Shown: positions 32,581-40,300 of the stretch, piece after piece
Position numbering within the stretch: the stretch's first letter is position 1
How the letters are laid out: the number at the start of each line of letters is the position of its first letter
Assembly: GCA_030600555.1 (NCBI GenBank)
Contig: JAUVLW010000007.1
Coordinates: 1-43,804, forward strand
DNA: 43,804 bases
Source: Candidatus Aenigmatarchaeota archaeon
GTDB lineage: Archaea > Aenigmatarchaeota > Aenigmatarchaeia > QMZS01
Reading direction: 5' to 3'
Notes under the pieces: generated by a model
Told to the model about the DNA's origin: nothing
The model's input: the letters and a program-made list of their open reading frames with translations, nothing else
Database searches by the model: none
Position numbers and translations under genes: made by a program

Positions 32581-32605
32581 ATTAACCGGGTTTTGAATGT
32601 CTAAA
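32581..32605. repeat. 25-bp direct repeat, right copy (at the sec61-beta 3' end)
   Basis: ATTAACCGGGTTTTGAATGT followed by CTAAA overlaps the stop codon of the minus-strand sec61-beta gene (CTA at 32601-32603). It differs from the left copy at one base. Confidence 0.9.
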
Positions 32606-32756
32606 TAACAAATCTCAAAACAAGCACAAGAATGCAGATTCCAAATCCTATTCCAAGAACAATCTCGGGTTTTAGGTTAATTCCATCCTCAATCTCTTCA
32701 GAATAATTAATTAATCCCGCTGTTGACTGAGGCATCCTTCTCTTTTCTTTTGCCAT
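32601..32756 (-). CDS. secG: Sec61-beta subunit of the protein translocase (not in ORF track)
   Basis: The minus strand encodes 51 residues: MAKEKRRMPQSTAGLINYSE, then EIEDGINLKPEIVLGIGFG and a TM helix ending VLRFVI. A basic 'KKRRMP-x-S-x-A-GL' start, an acidic hinge, the KPE-x-V motif and one C-terminal TM are diagnostic of archaeal Sec61-beta. It joins SecY and SecE in the membrane translocon. It lies 26 bp after glyS on the same strand. The ORF track missed it because of its size. The TAG stop overlaps the right repeat copy. Confidence 0.95.
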   Translation of the reverse strand: MAKEKRRMPQSTAGLINYSEEIEDGINLKPEIVLGIGFGICILVLVLRFVI

Positions 32757-32782
32757 AATTATCTTATTAATTATAAAAATAG

Positions 32783-34279
32783 TCAGTTTGTCCTATAACC
32801 ATCTTCTTTTTTCCTTGTTTCGACTAATTCGCCGATTTCCTTGAATTTAAGCTCTTTATTTACGAGTTTCCCTATAATTTCCCTTAAATCTTCCATTTTA
32901 ACCCTAACCTGTTCTGTGGAATCCCTGTCTCTTATTGTAACCGTTTCATCCTTCATTGTGTCATAATCAAGAGTAATCCCATAAGGAATCCCTGCTTCGT
33001 CTGCCCTCGCATATCTCTTCCCAACGCTCCCGGAATTATCAAAAAAGCAGTCAAAGTCTTTTTTTAGATTTTTGTACAACTCAAACCCTTTTTCCCCAAG
33101 ACCGTCTTTTTTCACAAGAGGGAAAATTCCAATAGTAAAAGGGGCGACTTTTGGATTCAGGTTCAGGACCTCATCTTTGTAAGAAATTTCAAGTAAGGAA
33201 TATATATTCCGGTCAACACCAAAAGATAATTCAAGAACATGAGGGATAAATTTCTTTCCTTCGATTGTGACATGAAGATTCTCCCCGGAAACTTTTTCGT
33301 GACCTGACAAATCGTGGTCTGTCCTGTAATGAACCCCGCCCATTTCCTTGAAACCATTGAACTTCTCTGAAAAAACCTCAACATCAAAATGATATTTATT
33401 GTAAAACGCTTTCTCTTTTTCATTCAGTTCTTTGAACCTGAATTTCTCTGGGGGAATGCAAAGAACATTAAGATAGAACTGCTGGACTTTTGCAAGATAA
33501 TACAAATACATTTTTGGAAGTTTATCCAATAAATCGCCGCAACTTATTTCTTCAATATTTTCTTTATCTGTGAATTTAAGTCTCAATTTATAATCCTTAA
33601 CCTCCTCGAAATTCTCGCATTCATTTATTTTATCAGAGTCAAAGAAAATCTGAAGTTCTGACTGGGTAAATTCCCTTAATCTAAAAGTTCCCTGTCTTGG
33701 TGAAATTTCATTTCTGAAAGCTTTTCCCACAATTGCAAGACCTAAAGGAAGTTTCTCTCTGGTTGCGGAAAACATTCTCTTGAACGCAACATAACAACCC
33801 TGCGCGGTTTCAGGTCTAAGCGATCCCTTATCTTTTGAGCCTATTTTTAAAGGAAACATAAGATTAAGAAAATCAACTTCTCCGAGTTCTCCCCCGCAAT
33901 TGGGGCAGGTTATTCCCAGTTCTTTTATCTTTTCAGTAAGCTGTTTATTATCCAGATGCTCAGCAGTCTCGCTGGTTTTATCCTCAACAAGATGGTCTGC
34001 CCTAAAATCAGATTTGCACTTCTTGCAGCCTGTCAAAGAATCAACAAAATTCTCAATATGCCCTGAAGCAACAAAAACATTCTCCGGCATTATTTCAGTT
34101 GACTCAATTTCATAGAAATTCTCACCCAAACCCAAAAAATAATCTCTCCATAAATCCTCAAATTTCCTTTTCATCAAAGTTCCGAGATGACCATAATCAT
34201 AGAAACCCGAGACTCCTCCGTAAATCTCAGAACTCCTGAACAAAAATCCCCTCTTCGCTAAAGTTTCATCAAGACCCAT
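32783..34279 (-). CDS. glyS: glycyl-tRNA synthetase
   Basis: The 498-residue protein begins with the GlyRS-specific GFLFRSSEIYGGVSGFYDYG segment. Motif 2 is AFRNEISPRQGTFRLREFTQ, a Zn-binding CKKC...CPNC insert follows motif 1, and motif 3 contains PHVLELSFGVDRN. The C-terminal anticodon domain has a KRYARADEAGIPYGITLD segment. It charges tRNA-Gly and is the dimeric archaeal/eukaryotic type. The gene is followed by sec61-beta on the same strand and may be co-transcribed with it. Confidence 0.97.
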   Translation of the reverse strand: MGLDETLAKRGFLFRSSEIYGGVSGFYDYGHLGTLMKRKFEDLWRDYFLGLGENFYEIESTEIMPENVFVASGHIENFVDSLTGCKKCKSDFRADHLVEDKTSETAEHLDNKQLTEKIKELGITCPNCGGELGEVDFLNLMFPLKIGSKDKGSLRPETAQGCYVAFKRMFSATREKLPLGLAIVGKAFRNEISPRQGTFRLREFTQSELQIFFDSDKINECENFEEVKDYKLRLKFTDKENIEEISCGDLLDKLPKMYLYYLAKVQQFYLNVLCIPPEKFRFKELNEKEKAFYNKYHFDVEVFSEKFNGFKEMGGVHYRTDHDLSGHEKVSGENLHVTIEGKKFIPHVLELSFGVDRNIYSLLEISYKDEVLNLNPKVAPFTIGIFPLVKKDGLGEKGFELYKNLKKDFDCFFDNSGSVGKRYARADEAGIPYGITLDYDTMKDETVTIRDRDSTEQVRVKMEDLREIIGKLVNKELKFKEIGELVETRKKEDGYRTN

Positions 34280-34410
34280 AATTAAATCAGAAAGTTTTTA
34301 TGAGGGTTAAATATTCTTTAGTTATGCAAAAGCAAATAAACGGGGTAAAAACGCAATATGTCCTCAGATAACCTGAAGATTTGTATCTAAAACTGAAGAA
34401 TAAAAACTTT

Positions 34411-34752
34411 TTATTTTTTGAATTTTTTATACAGAAAAATTATGGCAGAAACAACGCAGTAGTTTATTGCTAAAGGAATTAAATAATTAAGTATAAAATG
34501 CAGTATTCGTTCTCCAAATGAAAATAAAGGTTGCGCTCCGGAATAAGTAAAAATCATAAAATATACTATGGGAATGGGTATTGGATAAAAAGTCAACTGG
34601 TACCAAATTCCTTCTGCAGGTGGAATAGCCATTGCATAATGGATTGTATAGGTTATATAGAGTGGGATGATAAATGTTAAGATTATTTTCCACTTTGTAA
34701 GTTTAAAAAATTCTTTATATTCCATATTACTATCTTGATTAATATTTATCAT
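34411..34752 (-). CDS. membrane protein with three TM segments, unknown
   Basis: The 113-residue protein has hydrophobic segments near residues 23-45, 54-70 and 84-107 and ends in a basic YKKFKK tail. The alternative start MEYKEFFK at residue 10 is equally possible. The pattern of a proline- and tyrosine-rich first loop (AIPPAEGIWYQL) is seen in many small DPANN membrane proteins, but no family is recognised. It is divergent from the PPC-domain gene across a 65-bp gap. Confidence 0.65.
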   Translation of the reverse strand: MININQDSNMEYKEFFKLTKWKIILTFIIPLYITYTIHYAMAIPPAEGIWYQLTFYPIPIPIVYFMIFTYSGAQPLFSFGERILHFILNYLIPLAINYCVVSAIIFLYKKFKK

Positions 34753-34817
34753 AAATTCTATTACATTACAGCATTATTTCGTATAACTTCAAATATATAG
34801 AAAGTACGAATACTATT

Positions 34818-35195
34818 ATGATATCAGCAAAAGAAGGCAATATTATATTTCTTAAACTCTCAAGAAATGAAACTCTTGAGGACCTGATAAATCTAATAGA
34901 AACCTATGAGATTAAATCCGGGGTTTTTGAAGGATACGGAAAACTCAGGTATATTGAATACAAGGAAGGGTTGATTGATATTGAAGACGCAACTCTCCAC
35001 GGAACAATTTCGGATTTACAGGGAAAACCTCACATAGAACTTTACTGTTACTCAGACGGAAAAACGCGGAGAATTGAAAAATTGGTTTCTGAAGATTTCA
35101 CAATAATTATAACGCGGTTTGATGAAATAGAACTGCATTCAAGGCTGGATGAAAAAGGCAAACTTGAACTGAGCATTGGTGAAGAAACAAAATAA
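34818..35195 (+). CDS. PPC/DUF296-like protein
   Basis: The 125-residue protein has the layout of the PPC (DUF296) fold: IIFLKLSRNETLEDLINLI with a phosphate-loop-like turn, a SGVFEGYGKLRYIEY strand pair, DATLHGTISDLQGKP and HIELYCYSDGKTRR. Stand-alone PPC proteins form trimers and are often found near transcriptional genes; plant versions carry AT-hooks. Here no AT-hook is present. The partner and role are unknown. A TATA-like TATAGAAAG region overlaps the 5' end of the divergent gene. Confidence 0.6.
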   Translation: MISAKEGNIIFLKLSRNETLEDLINLIETYEIKSGVFEGYGKLRYIEYKEGLIDIEDATLHGTISDLQGKPHIELYCYSDGKTRRIEKLVSEDFTIIITRFDEIELHSRLDEKGKLELSIGEETK

Positions 35196-35222
35196 CAAAT
35201 TGCTATTGGTTAAGAAATAAAT

Positions 35223-35381
35223 TTATTGCATGGAAATTTCTTTTAGAATTTTTTTAGATTCAAACTTTTCAACCAATCCAAAAACTGGTTTAGTTAGATT
35301 CAACAAATAAACCCTAGTTTCTCCAAAATTATTATCAATAGTATCCAACAATTTATCAATCAGGTTCGATAGATTTCTCAA
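35223..35381 (-). CDS. candidate small helical protein or frameshifted tail of the upstream gene
   Basis: A minus-strand frame from TTG at 35381 to TAA at 35223 gives 52 residues: LRNLSNLIDKLLDTIDNNFG, then ETRVYLLNLTKPVFGLVEKF and a Lys-rich end. It is protein-like and amphipathic. It overlaps the end of the two-TM gene at 35356 by 26 bp in another frame. Either it is an overlapping gene with a TTG start, or a single-base shift at the T-run near 35381 has split one longer protein of about 130 residues. Without a better start codon it remains tentative. Confidence 0.35.
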   Translation of the reverse strand: MRNLSNLIDKLLDTIDNNFGETRVYLLNLTKPVFGLVEKFESKKILKEISMQ

Positions 35382-35607
35382 AAATCATCAAAAACAAAGC
35401 AACCAAAGCGCAAATAAATATCAGAACTATAGAAAGAGGATTTGAAAAAACATTGTTAAGGACTTCTGAAAAAAGTCCAATAAATTTCAGCAAAGCCCTA
35501 AGAAAAGGAGAATTGTCAAAGAAAAGAGCAAATGATGTGGAGATAAAAGCCCCGCAAACAATAGCAATACCCATCCACACAAAATCATAGAATAATTCCT
35601 TGTTCAT
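35356..35607 (-). CDS. two-TM membrane protein
   Basis: The 83-residue protein has hydrophobic segments at about 8-30 and 55-75, with a polar connecting segment (NSPFLRALLKFIGLFSEVLNN). It is divergent from argS and ends with FEKSIEPD. The coherent reading frame that overlaps its 3' end is listed separately; a single-base indel would extend this protein by about 45 residues. The family is not recognised. Confidence 0.6.
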   Translation of the reverse strand: MNKELFYDFVWMGIAIVCGAFISTSFALFFDNSPFLRALLKFIGLFSEVLNNVFSNPLSIVLIFICALVALFLMIFEKSIEPD

Positions 35608-35629
35608 AAATTATGTTATTAGGATAATT

Positions 35630-37306
35630 ATGATGCAGAAAATAATCAAAAAACTGGCAAAGGAACTAAAAAATGAATTCCCAGAAATTAAAGAAGAAAA
35701 CTTCCAGTTTCCAGGGAAATTCGGGGATATTTCCTGCAATATCTGTTTTATTGAGGCGAAGAAAAAAAATAAAAACCCCTCGGAACTGAGCCTGAAAGCA
35801 ATAAAAAAAATAAAATTAATTCCTGAATTTAGAAAAATTGAAAATAAAAATGGTTATATTAACTTCCATTTAAATTATGAAAAATTAATTCCAAAAATAC
35901 TTGAAGATTATAAAATTTCCTCTGGGAAAAAAGAAAAAATAATGGTTGAGTTCTCAAACCCAAATCCCTGCAAGGCAATGCACATCGGAAACTCAAGAAC
36001 AACTTTTATCGGGGATTCTCTTTCAAGAATTTTAAAGTATTGCGGAAACGATGTGGTAAAAGCAAATTACTACAATGACCTTGGGAAACAAGTCGCAAAA
36101 ACAGTTCTCGCAGTTGATAAATACGGGCTTAAGAAAAATAAAAAAATCGACCACGAACTTGCGGAGATATACGCGAAACTGCATGCTGAAGGGGGCAAAG
36201 AAGAACAAGGGGAATTTAATATTATAGCTCAGAAGATTTTGTATGAACTTGAAAACAATACAGGAAAATATAAGAAAGAATGGAAAGAAGTTGTGAAAAT
36301 GGCAACAAAAGGATTTGAAGAAACCTACAAAAATTCAAAAGTAAAATTTGACATTTATTTTTACGAAAGCGATTTCAAGGAAGAAGGTAAAAAACTCTCC
36401 CAGAAACTTCTAAAACAGGGATATGCTTTTGAGAATGAAGGGGCTGTTGTGATAAACCTTGAAAAAGAAGACCCAACTATTCCCAACACAATCATAATTC
36501 GTTCAGATGGAACCGGTGTTTATCTCACTTCTGACCTCTCCCTTACAATCCATAAATTTAAAAAATTCAAACTTGACAAATCAATCTGGGTTGTTGGGGC
36601 AGACCAGAATAATCACTTCAAACAATTATTCAAAATACTTGAACTGCTTGGTTGCAAATGGACAAAAAACTGCGAACATGTAAACTATGGCTTGATTACT
36701 CTAAAAGGCTCAAAGATGAGTTCGCGTTCAGGAGAATTTATTCTAATTGATGATTTGATTGAAGAAATAAATGAAAAAGCCTGCAAGGAAGTCAGAAAAA
36801 GAAATCCCAACATGGACGGGGAACAAATCTTGAAAATAACTGAGAAAATTGGGTTGGGGGCTTTGAAATATGATATTCTGAAAGTTGAGAGAAACAAAAT
36901 GGTGGATTTCAGTCCTGAAAAAGCAATTAAATTTGAAGGAAACACCGGACCTTATATCCAGTACATGGTGGTGAGATGCAACTCAATCCTGAAAAACGCA
37001 GAGACTAAAGTATGCAGGATTAAAAAAGACGAAAAAATAAATCAGGTAAATGAACATGAAAAAGAGTTAATGAAAAAATTCCTTGAGTTTGAAGAAATTT
37101 TGGACAGGGCTGCCAGACAATTGAAACCAAATCTTCTGTGCAATTACACCTTTGAACTTGCAACCGCATTTTCAAAATTCTACGAGAATTGCAAAGTTAT
37201 TGGGAGTTATGAAGAAAGTTTTAGATTAAAGTTGGTTAAAAAAACCAAAGACCTTTTGGAGACTTGTTTGGATTTATTGGGGATTGAGGTTCCTGAGAAG
37301 ATGTAA
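35630..37306 (+). CDS. argS: arginyl-tRNA synthetase
   Basis: From the ATG at 35630 the protein has 558 residues; the ORF-track start at 35600 overlaps the promoter. The HIGH motif is NPCKAMHIGNSRTT, the KMSKS-like motif is LKGSKMSSRSGE, and WVVGADQNNHF belongs to the class I core. The N-terminal Add-1 domain and the C-terminal DALR anticodon domain (FEEILDRAARQLKPNLL) are intact. It charges tRNA-Arg. The gene stands alone; its neighbour to the right is convergent. Confidence 0.96.
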   Translation: MMQKIIKKLAKELKNEFPEIKEENFQFPGKFGDISCNICFIEAKKKNKNPSELSLKAIKKIKLIPEFRKIENKNGYINFHLNYEKLIPKILEDYKISSGKKEKIMVEFSNPNPCKAMHIGNSRTTFIGDSLSRILKYCGNDVVKANYYNDLGKQVAKTVLAVDKYGLKKNKKIDHELAEIYAKLHAEGGKEEQGEFNIIAQKILYELENNTGKYKKEWKEVVKMATKGFEETYKNSKVKFDIYFYESDFKEEGKKLSQKLLKQGYAFENEGAVVINLEKEDPTIPNTIIIRSDGTGVYLTSDLSLTIHKFKKFKLDKSIWVVGADQNNHFKQLFKILELLGCKWTKNCEHVNYGLITLKGSKMSSRSGEFILIDDLIEEINEKACKEVRKRNPNMDGEQILKITEKIGLGALKYDILKVERNKMVDFSPEKAIKFEGNTGPYIQYMVVRCNSILKNAETKVCRIKKDEKINQVNEHEKELMKKFLEFEEILDRAARQLKPNLLCNYTFELATAFSKFYENCKVIGSYEESFRLKLVKKTKDLLETCLDLLGIEVPEKM

Positions 37307-37391
37307 GATAATTCTTCAATCAAAATAATCAAGTCTGATAATTTTTTGGAAATATTATCCACTAAGGAAAAGCAATTCTACTAAAAACAAA

Positions 37392-37586
37392 TTATTGTTT
37401 ATAATAAGGAGAATTTTCATTCAATACTTCTGCATAAGGAACTAACCTGCTACCAACTCCCAAAAAACCCACAAGTTTGCAGGCATCAACAAAAGTGTCA
37501 GTTCCGCCAAGTGCTCCAACTGTGAATAATGCAGCATATACAGTGCCTTCCGCAAGATGATCTTTTACAATATAGGGTATTTTCAT
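37392..37586 (-). CDS. small unknown protein
   Basis: From MKIPYIVK at 37586 it has 64 residues; the ORF-track version runs back into the end of the FBPase gene and is unlikely. A Gly-rich, weakly hydrophobic middle (TVYAALFTVGALGG ... VDACKLVGFLGVG) could be a membrane-associated hairpin. The end ENSPYYKQ is polar. A TTTAAAAC box lies close upstream. No family is recognised. It lies 19 bp after the fbp stop. Confidence 0.5.
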   Translation of the reverse strand: MKIPYIVKDHLAEGTVYAALFTVGALGGTDTFVDACKLVGFLGVGSRLVPYAEVLNENSPYYKQ

Positions 37587-37605
37587 AGTATGTTTTAAAT
37601 AAAAT

Positions 37606-38490
37606 TTATTTAAGTGCAGTTTCGAGCTTCTCAATAAGGTCCTTGTTTCCAATATAAGTTGGAACTCTCTGGGTTATGCTCTCAGGTTTAACCTCAAGAA
37701 TTGAACCTTTTCCATTTGAAGAAGCTCCTCCAGCCTGTTTAATTACATAAGCCAAAGTATTGCTCTCAACCAACAATCTTAGTTTTCCATTTGGTTTTGT
37801 GACTAATTCAGGATAAGCAAAAATTCCCCCATAATGGAGTATCTGATTCATATCCCCAACAAAAGAGCCCCCATATCTTAACTTTTGACCATCTGCTTCA
37901 AGAGATTCTATATAACTTTTAAATTTAGGCAACCATTCTTTTTTAAGTCCTCCAACACTGTATAAAATTCCAGGCTCGGGAATTTTTATATTTTCAGCCC
38001 TTAAAACAAATCCCCTTTTAGTGTTTATAAATTCATTGACGCTGTTCGGAGTTGCATAAACCAAAGAAATCACAGACCCATATAAAATATACATCGCGGC
38101 AACCATGTTTTTTCCCTGTGTTGGCAAATCCTCTTTGTATATTCCAATTATAATTCCCACAGAATTATTGCTCTCAATATTTGAAGAACCGTCCAAGGGA
38201 TCTAAAGTAATGTTAAAGGTTCCGGTTTCATTTAATTTTACTACGTCAGGCTGCTCTTCTGAAACCAATGTTTTTACCATCCCGGATTCTCTTAGTTCAT
38301 TTGTAATGTACTGGTCAGCCCATTTATCAGCAACAAGTTGGATTTCGCCAAACACATTTTCAGTATCTGCTTTTCCTCTTCGATAAGGAAGTTCATCACT
38401 GACTACTTTTGCAACACGGCTTAATTTAAGAATTAAAGATGTGAGTTCGCTGTCAACATTTTCAAGATGTTTTTCTAAGGTCTTCGCCAT
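37606..38490 (-). CDS. fbp: class I fructose-1,6-bisphosphatase
   Basis: The 294-residue protein carries LVSEEQ (metal Glu), the signature DPLDGSSNIESNNSVG, a GSVISLVYATP stretch, and GGLKKEW and LRYGGSFVGDMNQIL in the C-terminal part with the substrate Lys/Tyr region. It removes the 1-phosphate of fructose-1,6-bisphosphate in gluconeogenesis. Most archaea use the bifunctional type V enzyme or an inositol-phosphatase-type enzyme instead. The bacterial/eukaryotic class I form here suggests lateral gain or an ancestral alternative. The length is about 40 residues shorter than the E. coli enzyme. Confidence 0.92.
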   Translation of the reverse strand: MAKTLEKHLENVDSELTSLILKLSRVAKVVSDELPYRRGKADTENVFGEIQLVADKWADQYITNELRESGMVKTLVSEEQPDVVKLNETGTFNITLDPLDGSSNIESNNSVGIIIGIYKEDLPTQGKNMVAAMYILYGSVISLVYATPNSVNEFINTKRGFVLRAENIKIPEPGILYSVGGLKKEWLPKFKSYIESLEADGQKLRYGGSFVGDMNQILHYGGIFAYPELVTKPNGKLRLLVESNTLAYVIKQAGGASSNGKGSILEVKPESITQRVPTYIGNKDLIEKLETALK

Positions 38491-38539
38491 AATATAGTTA
38501 ATTATTTAAAGTAACCTATCAACTATCATTCAATAGAAT

Positions 38540-38947
38540 TTATTGTTGCAATATCTGCAATTCCATCATGTGTTTCTGGATATTATCCTGCAATTCTTTT
38601 CTCCTCTCAACCACTTTAGGTAAAACAGCTTCCATATCCTTTATTTTTTCTTTTACGTGTTTATCAACTTCGGTCTTATCCATTTTCACAAAAAGTTTTC
38701 TTCCCACATTAACCAAAAAAGAATTATCATCTGTGATTGTTGAAGGAACCAAAATACCAGAACCTATTTTTGAGAAACCTTCTCCCGCAACCAAACCTTT
38801 TACATCTTTTCTGAGTTTTGCGGATTCCTTTATCTTGGAACTTATCACATCATACTGCATTGAAATCTGTTCAAATTCCTTATTTAACATTTCAATGTGC
38901 ATATAAATTTCCTGCGCTTTTTTCTGCAATTCTTCCTGATTTGCCAT
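38540..38947 (-). CDS. pfdA: prefoldin alpha subunit
   Basis: The 135-residue protein has two long coiled-coil helices (about 1-45 and 95-135) linked by beta hairpins (VPSTITDDNSFLVNVGRKLFVKMD), which is the alpha-class prefoldin pattern with two hairpins. It forms a hexamer with beta subunits (2 alpha, 4 beta) and hands unfolded proteins to the thermosome. The beta subunit gene is not in the window. It is divergent from the coiled-coil gene at 38999. Confidence 0.9.
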   Translation of the reverse strand: MANQEELQKKAQEIYMHIEMLNKEFEQISMQYDVISSKIKESAKLRKDVKGLVAGEGFSKIGSGILVPSTITDDNSFLVNVGRKLFVKMDKTEVDKHVKEKIKDMEAVLPKVVERRKELQDNIQKHMMELQILQQ

Positions 38948-38998
38948 AATATTGTAAAATTAATAAAAGGTTATTATAGATATATATTAAGTATATAT

Positions 38999-39448
38999 AT
39001 GGTGGAAGAGTATGAAGTTGTTCCTATTACGCCTTTAAGAAAAATTGAGCAAAGACTTGAAAGAATTGAACATGGATCTCCAGGATATAATTCTGTTCTA
39101 AAAGACCTCGCGGAAATGATGAAAGAAAACCAGCGAACTGTTGACCATCTGATAAACACCAATGCTGAGCTTATCACAAATATAAGCGGATTATCAAATC
39201 ATCTTGGATCTCTTACAACAAAATTTAAGGAATTTATGGATAGTATAGAAGTTTCTGAAACTAGTGAAGAACCTGAAGAATGGTCAAAAATAAAAGATGG
39301 AAACCGTAAACTTGAGGAAACCAACCAGGAGCTTTTAGACAAACTAAGAAAAATGGAAAGAAAAATGAAACTTGCTTCACTAAGCAAATATTATTATTCC
39401 TCAAGAAATCAGGGTCAACCTCCAGCGCAACAACAGGAAAGTTATTAA
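38999..39448 (+). CDS. coiled-coil protein, unknown
   Basis: From the ATG at 38999 the protein has 149 residues: VVPITPLRKIEQRLERIEHG, then a long heptad-rich region with LLDKLRKMERKMKLASL, and a Gln/Pro-rich end. The ORF-track start at 38897 would read through the divergent pfdA gene, whereas the ATG at 38999 follows a GATATATATTAAG box. No TM segment is seen. It precedes the DUF3467 gene by 17 bp, so the two are likely one operon. It may serve as a scaffold or adaptor. Confidence 0.65.
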   Translation: MVEEYEVVPITPLRKIEQRLERIEHGSPGYNSVLKDLAEMMKENQRTVDHLINTNAELITNISGLSNHLGSLTTKFKEFMDSIEVSETSEEPEEWSKIKDGNRKLEETNQELLDKLRKMERKMKLASLSKYYYSSRNQGQPPAQQQESY

Positions 39449-39465
39449 AGTCTTCTTAATTAATT

Positions 39466-39804
39466 ATGGCAGAAACTAAAAAAAAGGTGAATATAAATAT
39501 AGACCAGAATAAAGACAGTTTTTACGCAAATAATCTTGCGGTCTTTAATAATCCAACAGAATTTGTTTTGGACTTTGCGCAGGTAATTCCTAAAGTGGAT
39601 ATGATTCAGAACGAACAAATGATAAGCTACAACATTAAACACAATTCAATAATCCTCGAACCTAAACAGGCAAAAATATTCCTTAATTTGTTAAAAGAAA
39701 ATATTGACAAATATGAGCACAAATTCGGAAAAATCAAATTATTGAAGGGAGAAAAAGAGAAGAAAAAAGGCATGTCAAAGGGATTTTCTGATTACATTGA
39801 TTAA
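39466..39804 (+). CDS. DUF3467-family protein
   Basis: The 112-residue protein has the DUF3467 pattern: a Lys-rich start, a YANNLAVFNNPTEFVLDFAQVIP strand pair, then a helix with LEPKQAKIFLNLLKENIDKYEHKFGKI. Members occur widely in archaea and some bacteria and have no known function; the fold is thought to be small alpha/beta. It lies 17 bp downstream of the coiled-coil gene. The basic C-tail (KGEKEKKKGMSKG) is typical. Confidence 0.75.
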   Translation: MAETKKKVNINIDQNKDSFYANNLAVFNNPTEFVLDFAQVIPKVDMIQNEQMISYNIKHNSIILEPKQAKIFLNLLKENIDKYEHKFGKIKLLKGEKEKKKGMSKGFSDYID

Positions 39805-39921
39805 GCCTTTTATTGGATATGCTCGTTCTCGGATAATACTCCTTTTTTCGAAGGAAAACAGCATATTTATTACTTAAACAGTACAAACGAGTTTTATTTA
39901 TATATATTTAAACTTATTATT

Positions 39922-40092
39922 ATGGGAAAAATGGAGAGATATAGTGGTGGATTTCCAGGCACTACTGAAGTATATGGTCCTGGATTATCAGAAGAATCAA
40001 CAAGAGATTCTAAAAAACAACCTTTCTATGGTTATGACTTTATAGATAATCTAATCGGAAATAAACCACCTTACAACCAAACTGGCGCCTAA
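39922..40092 (+). CDS. 56-residue protein, unknown (not in ORF track)
   Basis: ATG at 39922 to TAA at 40090 encodes MGKMERYSGGFPGTTEVYGP, then GLSEESTRDSKKQPFYGYDF, a hydrophobic IDNLIGN and a polar end. It is Gly/Tyr-rich and probably disordered. The strong TTATATATATTTAAAC box (about 20-30 bp before the ATG) makes it a likely gene. Upstream, 39806-39900 contains several short inverted repeats such as ATATGCT/AGCATAT. It converges with the pyrH remnant. Confidence 0.55.
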   Translation: MGKMERYSGGFPGTTEVYGPGLSEESTRDSKKQPFYGYDFIDNLIGNKPPYNQTGA

Positions 40093-40126
40093 TATCCAAT
40101 TCAACAAAAAATATTCAATAGTTTAT

Positions 40127-40299
40127 TTATTCCACCACAGTTCCGATAAATTCCTTTCCATTTAGATAATTCTCAAAATTGCTCAGATTTTTTCCATTTA
40201 ATACAACCACTTTAAGTCCCAACTCTTCGCCTTTCTTTGCCGCAATTGGGTCGAAAGATAGCCCCCGACCGAAATAATAATTGGATTATTCTTTTCCAT
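40127..40299 (-). pseudogene. pyrH: internally deleted UMP kinase (pyrH) remnant
   Basis: The minus strand opens with ATG at 40299, 1 bp after the gatB stop, and reads MEKNNPIIISVGG, the N-terminal strand and Gly motif of archaeal UMP kinase. It is immediately followed, in another frame, by LSFDPIAAKKGEELGLKVVV and a tail ending FIGTVVE, which is the C-terminus of the same enzyme. The middle of the protein (about 170 codons) is missing, with a frameshift at about 40258-40266. UMP kinase is normally about 220-230 residues. It is either a true loss-of-function deletion or an assembly deletion. Confidence 0.8.
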
Positions 40300-40300
40300 C

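Noticed and set aside
34299-34370. 23-residue plus-strand ORF between glyS and a membrane-protein gene
   Set aside because: No promoter at a useful distance and no motif; I see nothing else in 34280-34410.
34280-34410. C/D box RNA
   Set aside because: CTGA-like elements are present but no RUGAUGA C box could be placed with confidence.
39806-39900. Riboswitch upstream of the 56-residue gene
   Set aside because: Inverted repeats are present, but they lie upstream of the TATA box and match no known aptamer.
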